Shown in pieces: positions 9,119 through 17,659 of a stretch of 64,000 nucleotides of DNA. The stretch spans positions 1-64,000 of the forward strand of contig NZ_QNRT01000007.1 of assembly GCF_003315245.1 (NCBI RefSeq), given 5' to 3'. Origin of the DNA: Arenicella xantha. Lineage in GTDB: Bacteria; Pseudomonadota; Gammaproteobacteria; Arenicellales; Arenicellaceae. Numbering within the stretch: position 1 is the stretch's first letter; every line of letters starts with the position of its first letter. Both the position numbers and the translations under genes were made by a program. The notes beneath the pieces were generated by a model. That model made no database searches. It had not been told where the DNA came from and saw only the letters and a list, made by a program, of their open reading frames with translations.

Positions 9119-9418
9119 TTAGATTAGATCGGAAATAGGGTACTTAACAACCGTTTGCTGTCCTTTCCAGTTTATGATTATTTCTGGCTCTTCGATCCGA
9201 GATAATCTTTTCTCGAGTTCTTCCTTCAAACTAATAATCCGTCCGTTCCATCCCTCAAATTCAGCACGCCATTGACGAAAGTAAAAAAGGGCTCTTACTT
9301 CGTCGCTAGTGTATTCGTTCCCGCCGGCGTCGATGATTACTCCATTTTCCTCGTCTAGCACCCAGCCCGCAAATTTTCCATTTAATCGAGTCATAAAAAA
9401 AGTGCCCCTACAGCACAC
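9119..9418 (-). CDS. small hypothetical protein
   Basis: 99 residues from GTG 9418 (AAGGTGAG lies about 11 bases upstream), or 91 from ATG 9394. The N-terminal half has alternating charged and aromatic residues (GKFAGWVLDEENG, VRALFYFRQWRAEFEGW), then a short coiled-coil helix (LKEELEKRLSRIEE). No family recognised. It is the last gene before the dif-like site and may belong to the phage-derived accessory stretch. Confidence 0.5.
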   Translation of the reverse strand: MCCRGTFFMTRLNGKFAGWVLDEENGVIIDAGGNEYTSDEVRALFYFRQWRAEFEGWNGRIISLKEELEKRLSRIEEPEIIINWKGQQTVVKYPISDLI

Positions 9419-10033
9419 ATTGAATTGCTCACCTTTTTATCCTGACACACGTCTAGTTGCTAGATTTCATTATTGACTATGTTTAATAGACCACTTGTCT
9501 CGTAACCAATATTGTATTTTACATAATATATATTATGCGCATATCGATATATGGCCAATTTGAAGACATTCAATCAATCACTTGCGAATCTGGATTAGCT
9601 ACTAAATCGTTTATTATCATGTAGTTCCATAACATTCCCAATATATCCTTTAGATAACTTTTTATTATATAGAGCTTAAGTTCGTATATTGCGCTGCACA
9701 TAGTTATTTATGCGTTGGCAGTCATGATGCTGCTGACTGTTTTAGACAAAGAAACCGTTCTAATGCGGTTCGACTCGTTTTTTACGCAGGCCTGCGATTC
9801 TGAGGAAATGTTTGCGCTACTAAGATCTCAAATAATTCAGTGTTAATTTGGCAGAGCTATGCCTCACAAACTTGTGTGAAATTGCTCAGATCTGGATGGG
9901 GTTTTCATGCAGATCAACTTGAGGGTCGATCAGAACCTTAATTTGGGCATGACTATTTTTTAGCGTCCGCTGCTAAATACAGTTATTTATGTGGGTAAAT
10001 TGAACTTAGATTAAAGTTCGCGCTGAACTTGGT
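9419..10033. other. 615-base AT-rich non-coding region containing dif
   Basis: No gene is supported. It contains the dif-like site at 9516-9543 and small imperfect repeats (CAGTCA/TGACTG at 9719-9739, AACCG/CGGTT near 9752-9769) without further recognisable function. Confidence 0.5.
9516..9543 (-). other. dif: dif-like XerC/XerD recombination site
   Basis: Read on the minus strand, the 28 bases match E. coli dif at 24 positions. The XerD half TTATGTAAAAT matches 10 of 11, the XerC half TATGCGCATAA matches 9 of 11, and the six-base centre TATATA matches 5 of 6. dif is where XerCD resolves chromosome dimers at the terminus and where many filamentous phages integrate. A truncated inovirus gene 3.4 kb away and the opposed KOPS-like octamers support the call. 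No second copy was seen nearby. Confidence 0.8.
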
Positions 10034-10039
10034 TCAGCG
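10021..10039. terminator. hairpin at the end of the tatD operon
   Basis: CGCTGAAC and GTTCAGCG pair perfectly around a 3-base loop and overlap the tatD stop codon. The U-rich tail is on the plus strand, so its efficiency for the minus-strand operon is uncertain. Confidence 0.4.
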
Positions 10040-10807
10040 TTTTGCTGGGAATAATTCGAAGAAATTATCAGTAGTTTGAGCGGCTAAATCTTCTAAAGAA
10101 ATACCGCGCAGGTCGGCAACAAATTGCGCTGTGTGACGAACATTTGCTGGCTCATTCATTTTTCCACGTAACGGAACTGGCGCCAGATACGGAGAATCCG
10201 TTTCGACCAAAACACGATCAATAGGGCACTTTCGTGCAACTTCTTGAACATTGGTTGCACTCTTAAAAGTCACGATTCCAGACAATGAGATATAGAACCC
10301 TAGATCGAGTGCTTGTTTTGCAACCTCCCAATCTTCAGCGAAGCAGTGCATGACACCTCGACACTGGTCAGCGCCCTCTTCCTTAAGTATTCGCATGGTA
10401 TCTTCTGCGGCGCTACGCGTATGAATAATCAGCGGCTTATTGAGTGTTTTTGCGGCACTAATATGGCGCTTAAAACGATCACGCTGCCAGGTCATATCTT
10501 GGTCTTCAATACGAAAATAATCGAGCCCAGTTTCGCCAATTGCGACAATATTGTCGTCTTGGCCGATCTCAACCAATTCTTCCGCACTTGGCTCGCGCAC
10601 GTCTTCGTAACACGGGTGAACCCCAACTGATGCAAATATATGCGAGTATTCGTCGGCTAACGCTTTTACTTGTGGGTAATCTTCAAGGTTAACAGACACA
10701 CATAACATGTGCGAAACTTCATTTAGCTTTGCGTTTGCCAGAATATCGGGCAGGCGCTTATGAAGTTCGTCAAAATTAATATGACAATGAGAGTCGACTA
10801 TTTGCAT
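10034..10807 (-). CDS. tatD: TatD family metal-dependent hydrolase (YcfH type)
   Basis: 257 residues, the usual length for a TatD-family DNase/hydrolase with a TIM-barrel fold. Metal ligands are all present: H7-C-H9 in DSHCHI, E92 in AIGETGLDYF, H129 in IIHTRS, H154 in MHCF and D204 in VETDSPYLAP. Family members are 3'-5' exonucleases or deoxyribonuclease-like hydrolases. It closes the conserved gammaproteobacterial block tmk-holB-pilZ-tatD, on the same strand as its neighbours and 71 bases after pilZ. Confidence 0.93.
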   Translation of the reverse strand: MQIVDSHCHINFDELHKRLPDILANAKLNEVSHMLCVSVNLEDYPQVKALADEYSHIFASVGVHPCYEDVREPSAEELVEIGQDDNIVAIGETGLDYFRIEDQDMTWQRDRFKRHISAAKTLNKPLIIHTRSAAEDTMRILKEEGADQCRGVMHCFAEDWEVAKQALDLGFYISLSGIVTFKSATNVQEVARKCPIDRVLVETDSPYLAPVPLRGKMNEPANVRHTAQFVADLRGISLEDLAAQTTDNFFELFPAKR

Positions 10808-10878
10808 AAGATAGGCACAAGCAGAGCTAACAGCGCCCTACTCTAATTACTTTGGATGTGGCTTGCGTTAACGGCGAA

Positions 10879-11250
10879 TTACATCGTATGCGTTGATCGC
10901 GTGAGCGAAATCGACGCACCGAGCTTAGATTCGATTAGATTAACTGTGGCGCGGGCATCGTCGCCCATAAACTGAACCCCTACTCCGCGCGGCCGATTGC
11001 CCAGCGCTCCTGGAGGGCTAATCCAGATTACTTTGCCGGAAATGTGCACCGGCTCAATTTCATCCATAATCTTGACCAAAAGGAACATCTCGTCGCCCAG
11101 ATCATAGTCTTTCTTGGTGGGCACAAACAATCCACCATTGGTGACAAATGGCATATACGACATGTATAGCGCTTGCTTATCTTTAATTGCGATCGAAATC
11201 ACCGCATTGCGCGCTTTGTCGGTCGGAATATTTTGATTTTCAACAGTCAT
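10879..11250 (-). CDS. pilZ: PilZ domain protein, type IV pilus assembly
   Basis: 123 residues forming one PilZ domain, with the typical end motif RPRGVGVQFMGDD. It lies between holB and tatD, the canonical position of pilZ in pilus-bearing gammaproteobacteria. The N-terminus has no RxxxR di-GMP motif that I can see, which fits classic PilZ proteins that act through partners (PilB/FimX) and do not bind the nucleotide. Its presence suggests that type IV pili are encoded elsewhere in the genome. Confidence 0.92.
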   Translation of the reverse strand: MTVENQNIPTDKARNAVISIAIKDKQALYMSYMPFVTNGGLFVPTKKDYDLGDEMFLLVKIMDEIEPVHISGKVIWISPPGALGNRPRGVGVQFMGDDARATVNLIESKLGASISLTRSTHTM

Positions 11251-11292
11251 AAGAGATTTATACCGCTAATTGGGGGGTTCTACAAGCAGGAA

Positions 11293-12321
11293 TCACAGAG
11301 CCGGCAGCTCGCGAAACTTATTTGACAGAGTCTCTAACACTAATAACTCGTCAACAGTGGTGGCCAGCATACGTTTAGCGTAATTTAGCTCATCAATTAA
11401 TTCTAATAAATTGGTCTTCGACAACTTAGCGCTCGAAGCCGCGACCCAGCTCTGCTGAACTGGAAAAAACAATGTGCCCGGATCATCAGAAAGCCGTGTT
11501 CGCACCAAATCAGTAGCAAGCTTTTGCAGTATTTCAAGCACCTTCAGCGCACCTAATTGCTGCCATGACTTAGCTACAGTGGTTACTTCAGCGCGGCGCA
11601 TCCAGAGGCTATTTACATCACTAAATACCGCTTTGAGCGACTCTAGATAACCACCTTCGAATAGTTCAATCGCCTGCAGCGGATGATTATTCGACATCGA
11701 CAAATAGGTGTCGAGATCAGACACCGGAATACGCTGCTGATGCTCCAACCAGGCCCGTGCCGACGCTCGATCTGGTGGTCGAAAATTGACCAAGCTACAA
11801 CGACTTCGCACCGTGCTAACCAGCTTCGAAACTTCGTCACTCACCACAACAAATAAGGTGTTCGCGGGCGGCTCTTCAAGGCTCTTGAGTAAGGCGTTTG
11901 AGGCATTTCGATTCATTGTCTCGGCATTCATAATCAACACCACTCGATGTGAACCAATATGCGGAAACGTACTCATTGAATTCGTGAGCCGGCGAATTTG
12001 CTCAATACTGATTGTGCGCTTGGGCTTACCCGAATGAGTCTCCAAATAGCGCTTGGCAAACTGCCCCAAAAGATCCTCTTGCACCGCGATCTCAGGCATA
12101 ACCACATGCAGATCTGGATGCGAACCGGCTGCAAACAATGATTCAGACTGCGAGTGCGTATCGGTCAACACAAAATGCGCCAGCGCAAAGGCTAAATCCT
12201 GCTTACCTAAACCACGATCACCATTAAACAGCAAAGCATGGTTAGCGCGCTCAGGTTCGAGCGTTAGATTTTGCCAAATTTCTTGATTCCACGGATGAAT
12301 CGTTGGAGTAAAAGAACTCAT
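11293..12321 (-). CDS. holB: DNA polymerase III subunit delta'
   Basis: 342 residues. Clamp-loader features: a modified P-loop GDRGLGKQ near residue 35, NASNALLKSLEEPP and the STVRSRC (SRC) motif. Delta' is the stator of the clamp loader. Oddly, the zinc-binding module of four cysteines that normally precedes AGxHPD is gone: HFVLTDTHSQSESLFAAGSHPDL is shortened and has no cysteine. The start overlaps the tmk stop by 4 bases, so translation is coupled. Confidence 0.92.
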   Translation of the reverse strand: MSSFTPTIHPWNQEIWQNLTLEPERANHALLFNGDRGLGKQDLAFALAHFVLTDTHSQSESLFAAGSHPDLHVVMPEIAVQEDLLGQFAKRYLETHSGKPKRTISIEQIRRLTNSMSTFPHIGSHRVVLIMNAETMNRNASNALLKSLEEPPANTLFVVVSDEVSKLVSTVRSRCSLVNFRPPDRASARAWLEHQQRIPVSDLDTYLSMSNNHPLQAIELFEGGYLESLKAVFSDVNSLWMRRAEVTTVAKSWQQLGALKVLEILQKLATDLVRTRLSDDPGTLFFPVQQSWVAASSAKLSKTNLLELIDELNYAKRMLATTVDELLVLETLSNKFRELPAL

Positions 12322-12959
12322 TGATCGGTCGACACCACATTATCAATAAAACGCTTAACCACTGTACGCACATCGCGCTCAACTTGCACGAATGTTTGGC
12401 TAGCATCAATCACACTAAATCGAGCCGGTTCTGCGTTAGCTCGGTCAAGGTAACACGCTCGGACATTCCGCTTAAAAGCTTGCTTCTGCTGCTCAAACCG
12501 ATCCGGCTCGCTACGCTTATCCGCTCTGGTTTCACCGACCTCGACCGGCACGTCAAGCAATAAAGTGAGGTCTGGTCTAAGCTCACGCTGCACTAAGTTC
12601 TCGAGCGAACTGATCATGCTGACATCCATCTGACGCCCACCACCTTGATACGCATAAGTCGCGTCAGTAAACCGATCGCATAGTACCCAGCGACCAGCGG
12701 CTAATGCCGGCTCAATCACCTCTTGCAAATGTTGTGCACGGGCCGCAAAAATCACAAGTAGTTCGGCCACATCGCCAATTTCGTCGTCATGCGAATTGAG
12801 CAGCATGTCGCGCACACGCTCACCGAAGCGAGTTCCGCCTGGTTCACGAGACAACACAAAGCCAATATCTCGCTCCTCGAGCACGCGTTGAATGACAGCA
12901 ATATTGGTCGACTTACCGGCACCGTCCTGCCCTTCAACCGTAATAAATCTACCGCGCAT
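12318..12959 (-). CDS. tmk: thymidylate kinase
   Basis: 213 residues. P-loop VEGQDGAGKSTN at the N-terminus, the DR(F/Y) motif within WVLCDRFTDATYAYQGGGR, which binds dTMP, and an arginine-rich lid region (ETRADKRSEPDR). It phosphorylates dTMP to dTDP in the cytoplasm. It sits between mltG (4 bases away) and holB (4-base overlap) in a tight operon. Confidence 0.95.
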   Translation of the reverse strand: MRGRFITVEGQDGAGKSTNIAVIQRVLEERDIGFVLSREPGGTRFGERVRDMLLNSHDDEIGDVAELLVIFAARAQHLQEVIEPALAAGRWVLCDRFTDATYAYQGGGRQMDVSMISSLENLVQRELRPDLTLLLDVPVEVGETRADKRSEPDRFEQQKQAFKRNVRACYLDRANAEPARFSVIDASQTFVQVERDVRTVVKRFIDNVVSTDQ

Positions 12960-12963
12960 TCGA

Positions 12964-14001
12964 CTAATTACTCTCTTTTGGGCTAGAGGTGTAATTTTTT
13001 GCCCTACCGCGAAGCTGGTATTTGGTCACCGCGTTATTGTGCTCTTGCAGAGTTTTTGAGAACTGATGTGAGCCATCACCTTTGCCAACAAAGAATAAGG
13101 CCTCGGTAAATTCTGGATTCGCAGCGGCTTGAATCGATGCTTCGCCCGGCATAGCAATCGGCGTTGGTGGCAGACCATAACGGGTATAGGTGTTGTGTGG
13201 TGTGTCAGTAGTTAGATCACTACGTCGGATATTGCCTTGATAACTATCGCCCATGCCATAGATGACGGTGGGGTCAGTTTGCAGCTTCATACCGATCCGC
13301 AAACGATTATTAAATACACCAGCAATGGTTGGCCGCTCAGCAGCCACACCGGTTTCTTTCTCTATGATCGATGCTAAGGTCAATAGTTGATACGCCGACT
13401 TAACTTCGGCATGGTCCGCACGCGTCTCCCAAATTCGGTCGAGCAACTGCTTTTGTCTTGAATAGGCTTGCTTGAGCACATCCAGATCGCTGTCACCTTT
13501 TTGAAAATAGTAGGTTTGCGGCGCGAACCAGCCCTCAGGGTGCATGCCTGGCGCACCAAGCTCACGCATCACGTCGCTGCCCGACATGTCTTGAATTTCA
13601 TCCACTAACACGCGCTGCGATGTCAGCTGAGCGATGTACTCTTTGTAGGTTTTACCTTCAATTAAAGTAATGGTGTACTGAATAACCTTGCCTTGATCAA
13701 CCTTGGACACTAAGTCAGGAATACTATCGACGTCCACCAATGTGTATTCGCCGGCCTTGATGTTAACGTTACGCATATTGAGCCACGTGTAGGCTCTAAA
13801 CACATACCGATTATCGATAATACCTTGGTCTTCAAGGTGCCGTGCTAACCAGCTAATGCCCACGCCCTGCGGAATCACCAGTACCGTTTCACGGTTCTTT
13901 AATGGCTTCGACAAAGTGTCGATATAGGTAAAGTAACCCAGCGCTGTCGCCAAGATAAATGTGGCGTAAAAGCAAAGCCTAAATATTCGGAATAACTTCA
14001 T
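12964..14001 (-). CDS. mltG: endolytic murein transglycosylase MltG
   Basis: 345 residues. One N-terminal membrane helix (about residues 7-25) anchors a periplasmic LysM-like and YceG catalytic domain. The catalytic glutamate lies in LASIIEKETG, followed by ERPTIAGVFNNRL, KLQTDPTVIYG and YTRYGLPPTPI. The enzyme cuts nascent glycan strands and sets their length. The start overlaps the pabC stop region by 23 bases. Confidence 0.95.
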   Translation of the reverse strand: MKLFRIFRLCFYATFILATALGYFTYIDTLSKPLKNRETVLVIPQGVGISWLARHLEDQGIIDNRYVFRAYTWLNMRNVNIKAGEYTLVDVDSIPDLVSKVDQGKVIQYTITLIEGKTYKEYIAQLTSQRVLVDEIQDMSGSDVMRELGAPGMHPEGWFAPQTYYFQKGDSDLDVLKQAYSRQKQLLDRIWETRADHAEVKSAYQLLTLASIIEKETGVAAERPTIAGVFNNRLRIGMKLQTDPTVIYGMGDSYQGNIRRSDLTTDTPHNTYTRYGLPPTPIAMPGEASIQAAANPEFTEALFFVGKGDGSHQFSKTLQEHNNAVTKYQLRGRAKNYTSSPKESN

Positions 14002-14821
14002 TTTTTTGTATTTTTTTCAAAAGCTTAGATGACACTTCTGATGTGTTATAGAGAATTTTTCCGCATCGCTTAACCGGCCAGATCCCAATCAAAGAATTGG
14101 TTAAAAAGACCTCATCTGCGGACTCAACTTGAGATAACGATAATCGCACAGTCTGAACCTCGACTCCAATAGTTTGGGCCAGACCAAGAACATAGCCACG
14201 CATCACGCCAGCCACACCGCACAAAGATAAGTCAGGAGTTTTAAGCACACCTTGCTCAACCACAAATAAGTTAGATTGCGTGCCTTCGATCACGTTTTGA
14301 TCTTGGTCGAGCAACAATGCTTCATCCCAGTCAGGGTGCCAACGCGATCTCGCCAAAACTTGCTCAAGCCGATTGCCGTGCTTGATACCAGCCAATAGTG
14401 GCTGCTGCGCGAGGCGCACATCGCTGACACCAATATTAACCCCTGTTTTTGCTCGTTGTAGGTGCTGAATCGGATAATCGTGCAAACTAACTATTCGAGT
14501 CGGCGTTGGGCTCTCGGGGTTGGCGTACCCACGTCCGCCCTGCCCCATAGTCAGCTGAATACGAATCACATTGAGCCCATTAGCCTGCTCATGGCTCGCT
14601 AACAACTGCGCGACGTCAGCCATCAATAATGTGGCTAGCTCATTGTGAAACGGAATATTAAGAGTCTGTGCGCCGAGCAGCAGACGTGCTAGGTGCTGGT
14701 CCCACAACAGTAATTTGCCCGCATTGACCGCCACGGTCTCAAAGACACTGTGCCCATACAACAAACCTCGGTCATGAACCGAGGTTTGTGAAGAATGAAC
14801 ACCGTTGACTAAGCAACTCAA
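13979..14821 (-). CDS. pabC: aminodeoxychorismate lyase
   Basis: 280 residues of the PLP fold-type IV aminotransferase family. Recognised by CLVNG at the start, RGLLYGHSVFETV, EGTQSNLF and EVFLTNSLIGIWPV. It makes 4-aminobenzoate for folate. The only start matching family length is a TTG at 14821; no in-frame ATG precedes it, so low translation is possible. It lies 55 bases after fabF and overlaps mltG. Confidence 0.9.
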   Translation of the reverse strand: MSCLVNGVHSSQTSVHDRGLLYGHSVFETVAVNAGKLLLWDQHLARLLLGAQTLNIPFHNELATLLMADVAQLLASHEQANGLNVIRIQLTMGQGGRGYANPESPTPTRIVSLHDYPIQHLQRAKTGVNIGVSDVRLAQQPLLAGIKHGNRLEQVLARSRWHPDWDEALLLDQDQNVIEGTQSNLFVVEQGVLKTPDLSLCGVAGVMRGYVLGLAQTIGVEVQTVRLSLSQVESADEVFLTNSLIGIWPVKRCGKILYNTSEVSSKLLKKIQKNEVIPNI

Positions 14822-14876
14822 ACTTTGCTCTGGGCTCTTAGCTGGTCGCGCATCGCTCGCACTTGAGTCGGTAAAT

Positions 14877-16118
14877 CTAGTTAAAACGCTTCATTGCCAG
14901 CGTGCCGTTAGTACCACCAAAGCCAAACGAGTTGCTCAATGCGTACTCAATTGCCATTTCTCGAGCGGTATTCGGCACATAATCCAGATCACAATCAGGG
15001 GATGGATTATGCAAATTAATAGTCGGTGGCGCGATTTGCGAATACAACGCCATGGCTGTATAGACCGCTTCAACACCACCAGCTGCACCGAGTAAATGCC
15101 CGACCATCGACTTAGTTGAACTGATCGCAATATTCTTAGCATGCTCGCCAAACGCCGTTTTAGTTGCGTTGGTCTCAGCCGCATCGCCCAATGGAGTCGA
15201 CGTGCCATGTGCGTTAAGGTGTTGAACATCGGAGGCGTTGATTCCAGCGTTTCGCATAGCATTTACCATGCAACGAGCCGCACCTTCACCACCAGGGCTT
15301 GGAGACGTCATGTGATACGCATCACCGCTCATTCCAAAACCCGCCAACTCAGCATAAATCCGAGCGCCACGTGCTTTGGCATGCTCATATTCCTCAAGCA
15401 CCAATACTCCGGCACCTTCGCCCATGATAAAGCCATCTCGAGCTTCGTCCCATGGGCATGAGGCTAAGGCTGGATCCACATCGCGTGATGACAATGCACG
15501 AGCATTACCAAAACCGGCAATCGCGGTTTGAGTAATCGCGGCTTCGGCACCACCGGCAATCATAACGTCGGCGTCACCGTATTCAATTAGGCGCCCGGCA
15601 TCACCAATCGCATGCGTTGCGGTGGTGCATGCGGTTACCATCGACAAGTTCGGGCCCTTTAAACCCAACTGAATCGATAGATTGCCAGAAATCATATTAA
15701 TAATAGCGCTCGGCACAAAGAATGGCGATACGCGTCGCACGCCACGATTAGCTAAGGTTAACGTGGCATTTTCAATTGACTCAATACCACCGATGCCAGA
15801 ACCGACATGCACACCAATACGCTCAGCGTTCTCTTCGGTCACTTCCAAGCCACTGTCTTTAAAAGCATCCAAACTGGCGGCCATTCCAAACTGAATGAAG
15901 CGGTCCATTTTCTTTGCGTCCTTGGGCGGCATATACGCAGTGGGATCAAATCCATCGACTTGCCCAGCAATTTGGCACGGATACCCTTCTGGATCGAAAC
16001 GATTTATGCGACCGATGCCGCTGACACCTTTGGTTATATTGCTCCAATTTTCGTCCAATGTGAGGCCGACCGGAGAAATAATCCCCATTCCAGTGATGAC
16101 AACGCGTCTTTTGCTCAT
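14877..16118 (-). CDS. fabF: 3-oxoacyl-ACP synthase II
   Basis: 413 residues from the ATG at 16118. A longer in-frame extension to 16304 runs over the terminator region and lacks homology. Catalytic residues: C164 in VTACTTATH, histidines in NAHGTSTPLGD and GHLLGAAGG, plus the NSFGFGGTN ending. It elongates acyl-ACP, including the temperature-responsive C16:1 to C18:1 step. It is separated from acpP by a strong terminator-like hairpin, so read-through sets its level or a separate promoter exists. Confidence 0.95.
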   Translation of the reverse strand: MSKRRVVITGMGIISPVGLTLDENWSNITKGVSGIGRINRFDPEGYPCQIAGQVDGFDPTAYMPPKDAKKMDRFIQFGMAASLDAFKDSGLEVTEENAERIGVHVGSGIGGIESIENATLTLANRGVRRVSPFFVPSAIINMISGNLSIQLGLKGPNLSMVTACTTATHAIGDAGRLIEYGDADVMIAGGAEAAITQTAIAGFGNARALSSRDVDPALASCPWDEARDGFIMGEGAGVLVLEEYEHAKARGARIYAELAGFGMSGDAYHMTSPSPGGEGAARCMVNAMRNAGINASDVQHLNAHGTSTPLGDAAETNATKTAFGEHAKNIAISSTKSMVGHLLGAAGGVEAVYTAMALYSQIAPPTINLHNPSPDCDLDYVPNTAREMAIEYALSNSFGFGGTNGTLAMKRFN

Positions 16119-16302
16119 AGTTATAATTCTGGTGTTGTTCTGATTTACGTGATTATAAAAGATTATACGATTGGCCAAACGATAATATCGCTCAAATATA
16201 GTGCTGATCCACGCCTTACGCGGCAATATACCCACGCAAACCGCGCTTAACGCACATTCCGACTGGCAAGGTCGGCATACCGCGCCTAGCTTAAACTCAA
16301 TC

Positions 16303-16340
16303 AAAAAAGCCGCCTCGGATAGCTCCAGGGCGGCTTTTTT
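16303..16340. terminator. bidirectional terminator between acpP and fabF
   Basis: A(6)GCCGCC at 16303-16314 pairs with GGCGGCT(6) at 16329-16340 around a 14-base loop, with U-tracts on both strands. It lies just after acpP on the minus strand and would cap the short, abundant acpP transcript, as in other gammaproteobacteria. Confidence 0.85.
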
Positions 16341-16408
16341 AGCTAGTTGTCTTGCGATACCAAATTGGCATATTCGCTAAACCCTAGCCAAGCTAATCAA
16401 ACTAACAA

Positions 16409-16642
16409 TTAACTAGCTTTGTTAACGTAGTCGATTGCTTGCTGAACAGTAGTGATGTTTTCAGCTTCTTCATCAGGAATTTCTGTTTCAAACTCTTCTT
16501 CCAAAGCCATAACCAACTCAACAGTGTCGAGAGAGTCAGCACCTAAGTCATCGACGAATGATGCACTGTTAACAACTTGGTCTTCGTTTACGCCAAGTTG
16601 TTCAATGACGATTTTTTTTACGCGTTCTTCAATACTGCTCAT
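16409..16642 (-). CDS. acpP: acyl carrier protein
   Basis: 77 acidic residues with the phosphopantetheine attachment serine S37 in GADSLDTVE. It carries growing acyl chains in fatty acid synthesis. A close consensus promoter lies about 130 bases upstream and a terminator follows, consistent with an independent, highly expressed transcript. Confidence 0.97.
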   Translation of the reverse strand: MSSIEERVKKIVIEQLGVNEDQVVNSASFVDDLGADSLDTVELVMALEEEFETEIPDEEAENITTVQQAIDYVNKAS

Positions 16643-16767
16643 GAGTGTACCTCTAATTAAGGGGGAGCTAAATTACCGTCGGTCCTAACTTGCCGGACCT
16701 CAGGTGTGATAAATACGGCGGCCCACCGAATTTGGTAAGGACCGTCAGTGGTTGATCAATGCGGCGC

Positions 16768-16795
16768 ATTATATAAAAAAGCGACCACTTTGCAA
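16768..16795 (-). promoter_or_regulatory. sigma-70 promoter of acpP
   Basis: On the minus strand, TTGCAA (16795-16790) and TATAAT (16773-16768) are 16 bases apart. A start near 16760 would leave a leader of about 120 bases before acpP. The -10 box is perfect. Confidence 0.65.
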
Positions 16796-16869
16796 AATAA
16801 TTACCGATTGTCGTTCAAATAAACTTAAGGCATGTAACTAATAATGAATTAGACCACACCTTAGCCTTA

Positions 16870-17616
16870 CTATGTCATGTACATGCCACCATTTACGTGG
16901 AGTGTCGAACCGGTAATATAAGCACTTTCATCCGACGCTAAGAACACCACAGTCGAGGCAATGTCTTCCGGCTCGCCCAATCGTTGAGCTGGAATCGTTG
17001 CCGTCATTTTGGCGACTTGATCTTCATTCAATGCTTTAGTCATATCGGTATTAATAAAACCAGGAGCAACAGCATTCACGGTAATGCCTCGTGAGGCAAT
17101 TTCTTGCGCTAGCGACTTACTAAAACCGATCACGCCAGCTTTGGCGGCCGCATAATTAGCTTGTCCGGCATTACCCGACACGCCAACCACAGAGGTAATA
17201 TTAATAATACGACCCGAGCGTGCCTTCATCATGCCTCGTAATACCCCTTTTGACAAACGGTACACGGATTTGAGGTTGGTGCTCATAATGTCGTCCCACT
17301 CCTCCTCCTTCATGCGCATCATTAGATTGTCACGCGTAATGCCAGCATTGTTTACCAACACTGTAATGGCACCATACTGGTCGCTAATGTGCTTAAGAAC
17401 GGCTTCAACTGATTCGAGCTCAGTAACGTTTAATACTACTCCCTCGCCTTTGATGCCAGCCGACTTCAAAGCCTCCGAGATGGCATCCGCACCATTCTGT
17501 GATGTTGCCGTGCCGATAACGGTGGCACCTTGAGCGCCTAACTGGGCTGCAATTGATTTTCCAATGCCACGGGTTGCGCCCGTAACGAGACATACTTTAT
17601 TGCTTAGGTCGAACAT
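16870..17616 (-). CDS. fabG: 3-oxoacyl-ACP reductase
   Basis: 248 residues of the short-chain dehydrogenase family. NADPH-binding TGATRGIGKS, NNAG at residues 89-92 and the catalytic S142, Y155 and K159 (NYAAAKAG) are all present. It reduces 3-oxoacyl-ACP in each elongation cycle. Positioned between fabD and acpP as in most proteobacteria. Confidence 0.96.
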   Translation of the reverse strand: MFDLSNKVCLVTGATRGIGKSIAAQLGAQGATVIGTATSQNGADAISEALKSAGIKGEGVVLNVTELESVEAVLKHISDQYGAITVLVNNAGITRDNLMMRMKEEEWDDIMSTNLKSVYRLSKGVLRGMMKARSGRIINITSVVGVSGNAGQANYAAAKAGVIGFSKSLAQEIASRGITVNAVAPGFINTDMTKALNEDQVAKMTATIPAQRLGEPEDIASTVVFLASDESAYITGSTLHVNGGMYMT

Positions 17617-17659
17617 GACTTAGCCTCTTGGTAATAGATAAAATTATTGACGGAATGAA

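Noticed and set aside
9760..9790. tRNA-like T-loop text GGTTCGACTC
   Set aside because: Flanking bases do not pair into a T-stem and no acceptor or anticodon arm is present.
14936..16250. Several open frames opposite fabF
   Set aside because: Shadows of a well-conserved gene; no start sites or family features.
16119..16304. N-terminal extension of fabF
   Set aside because: It covers the acpP-fabF terminator and has no homology; the family start MSKRRVVITG is at 16118.
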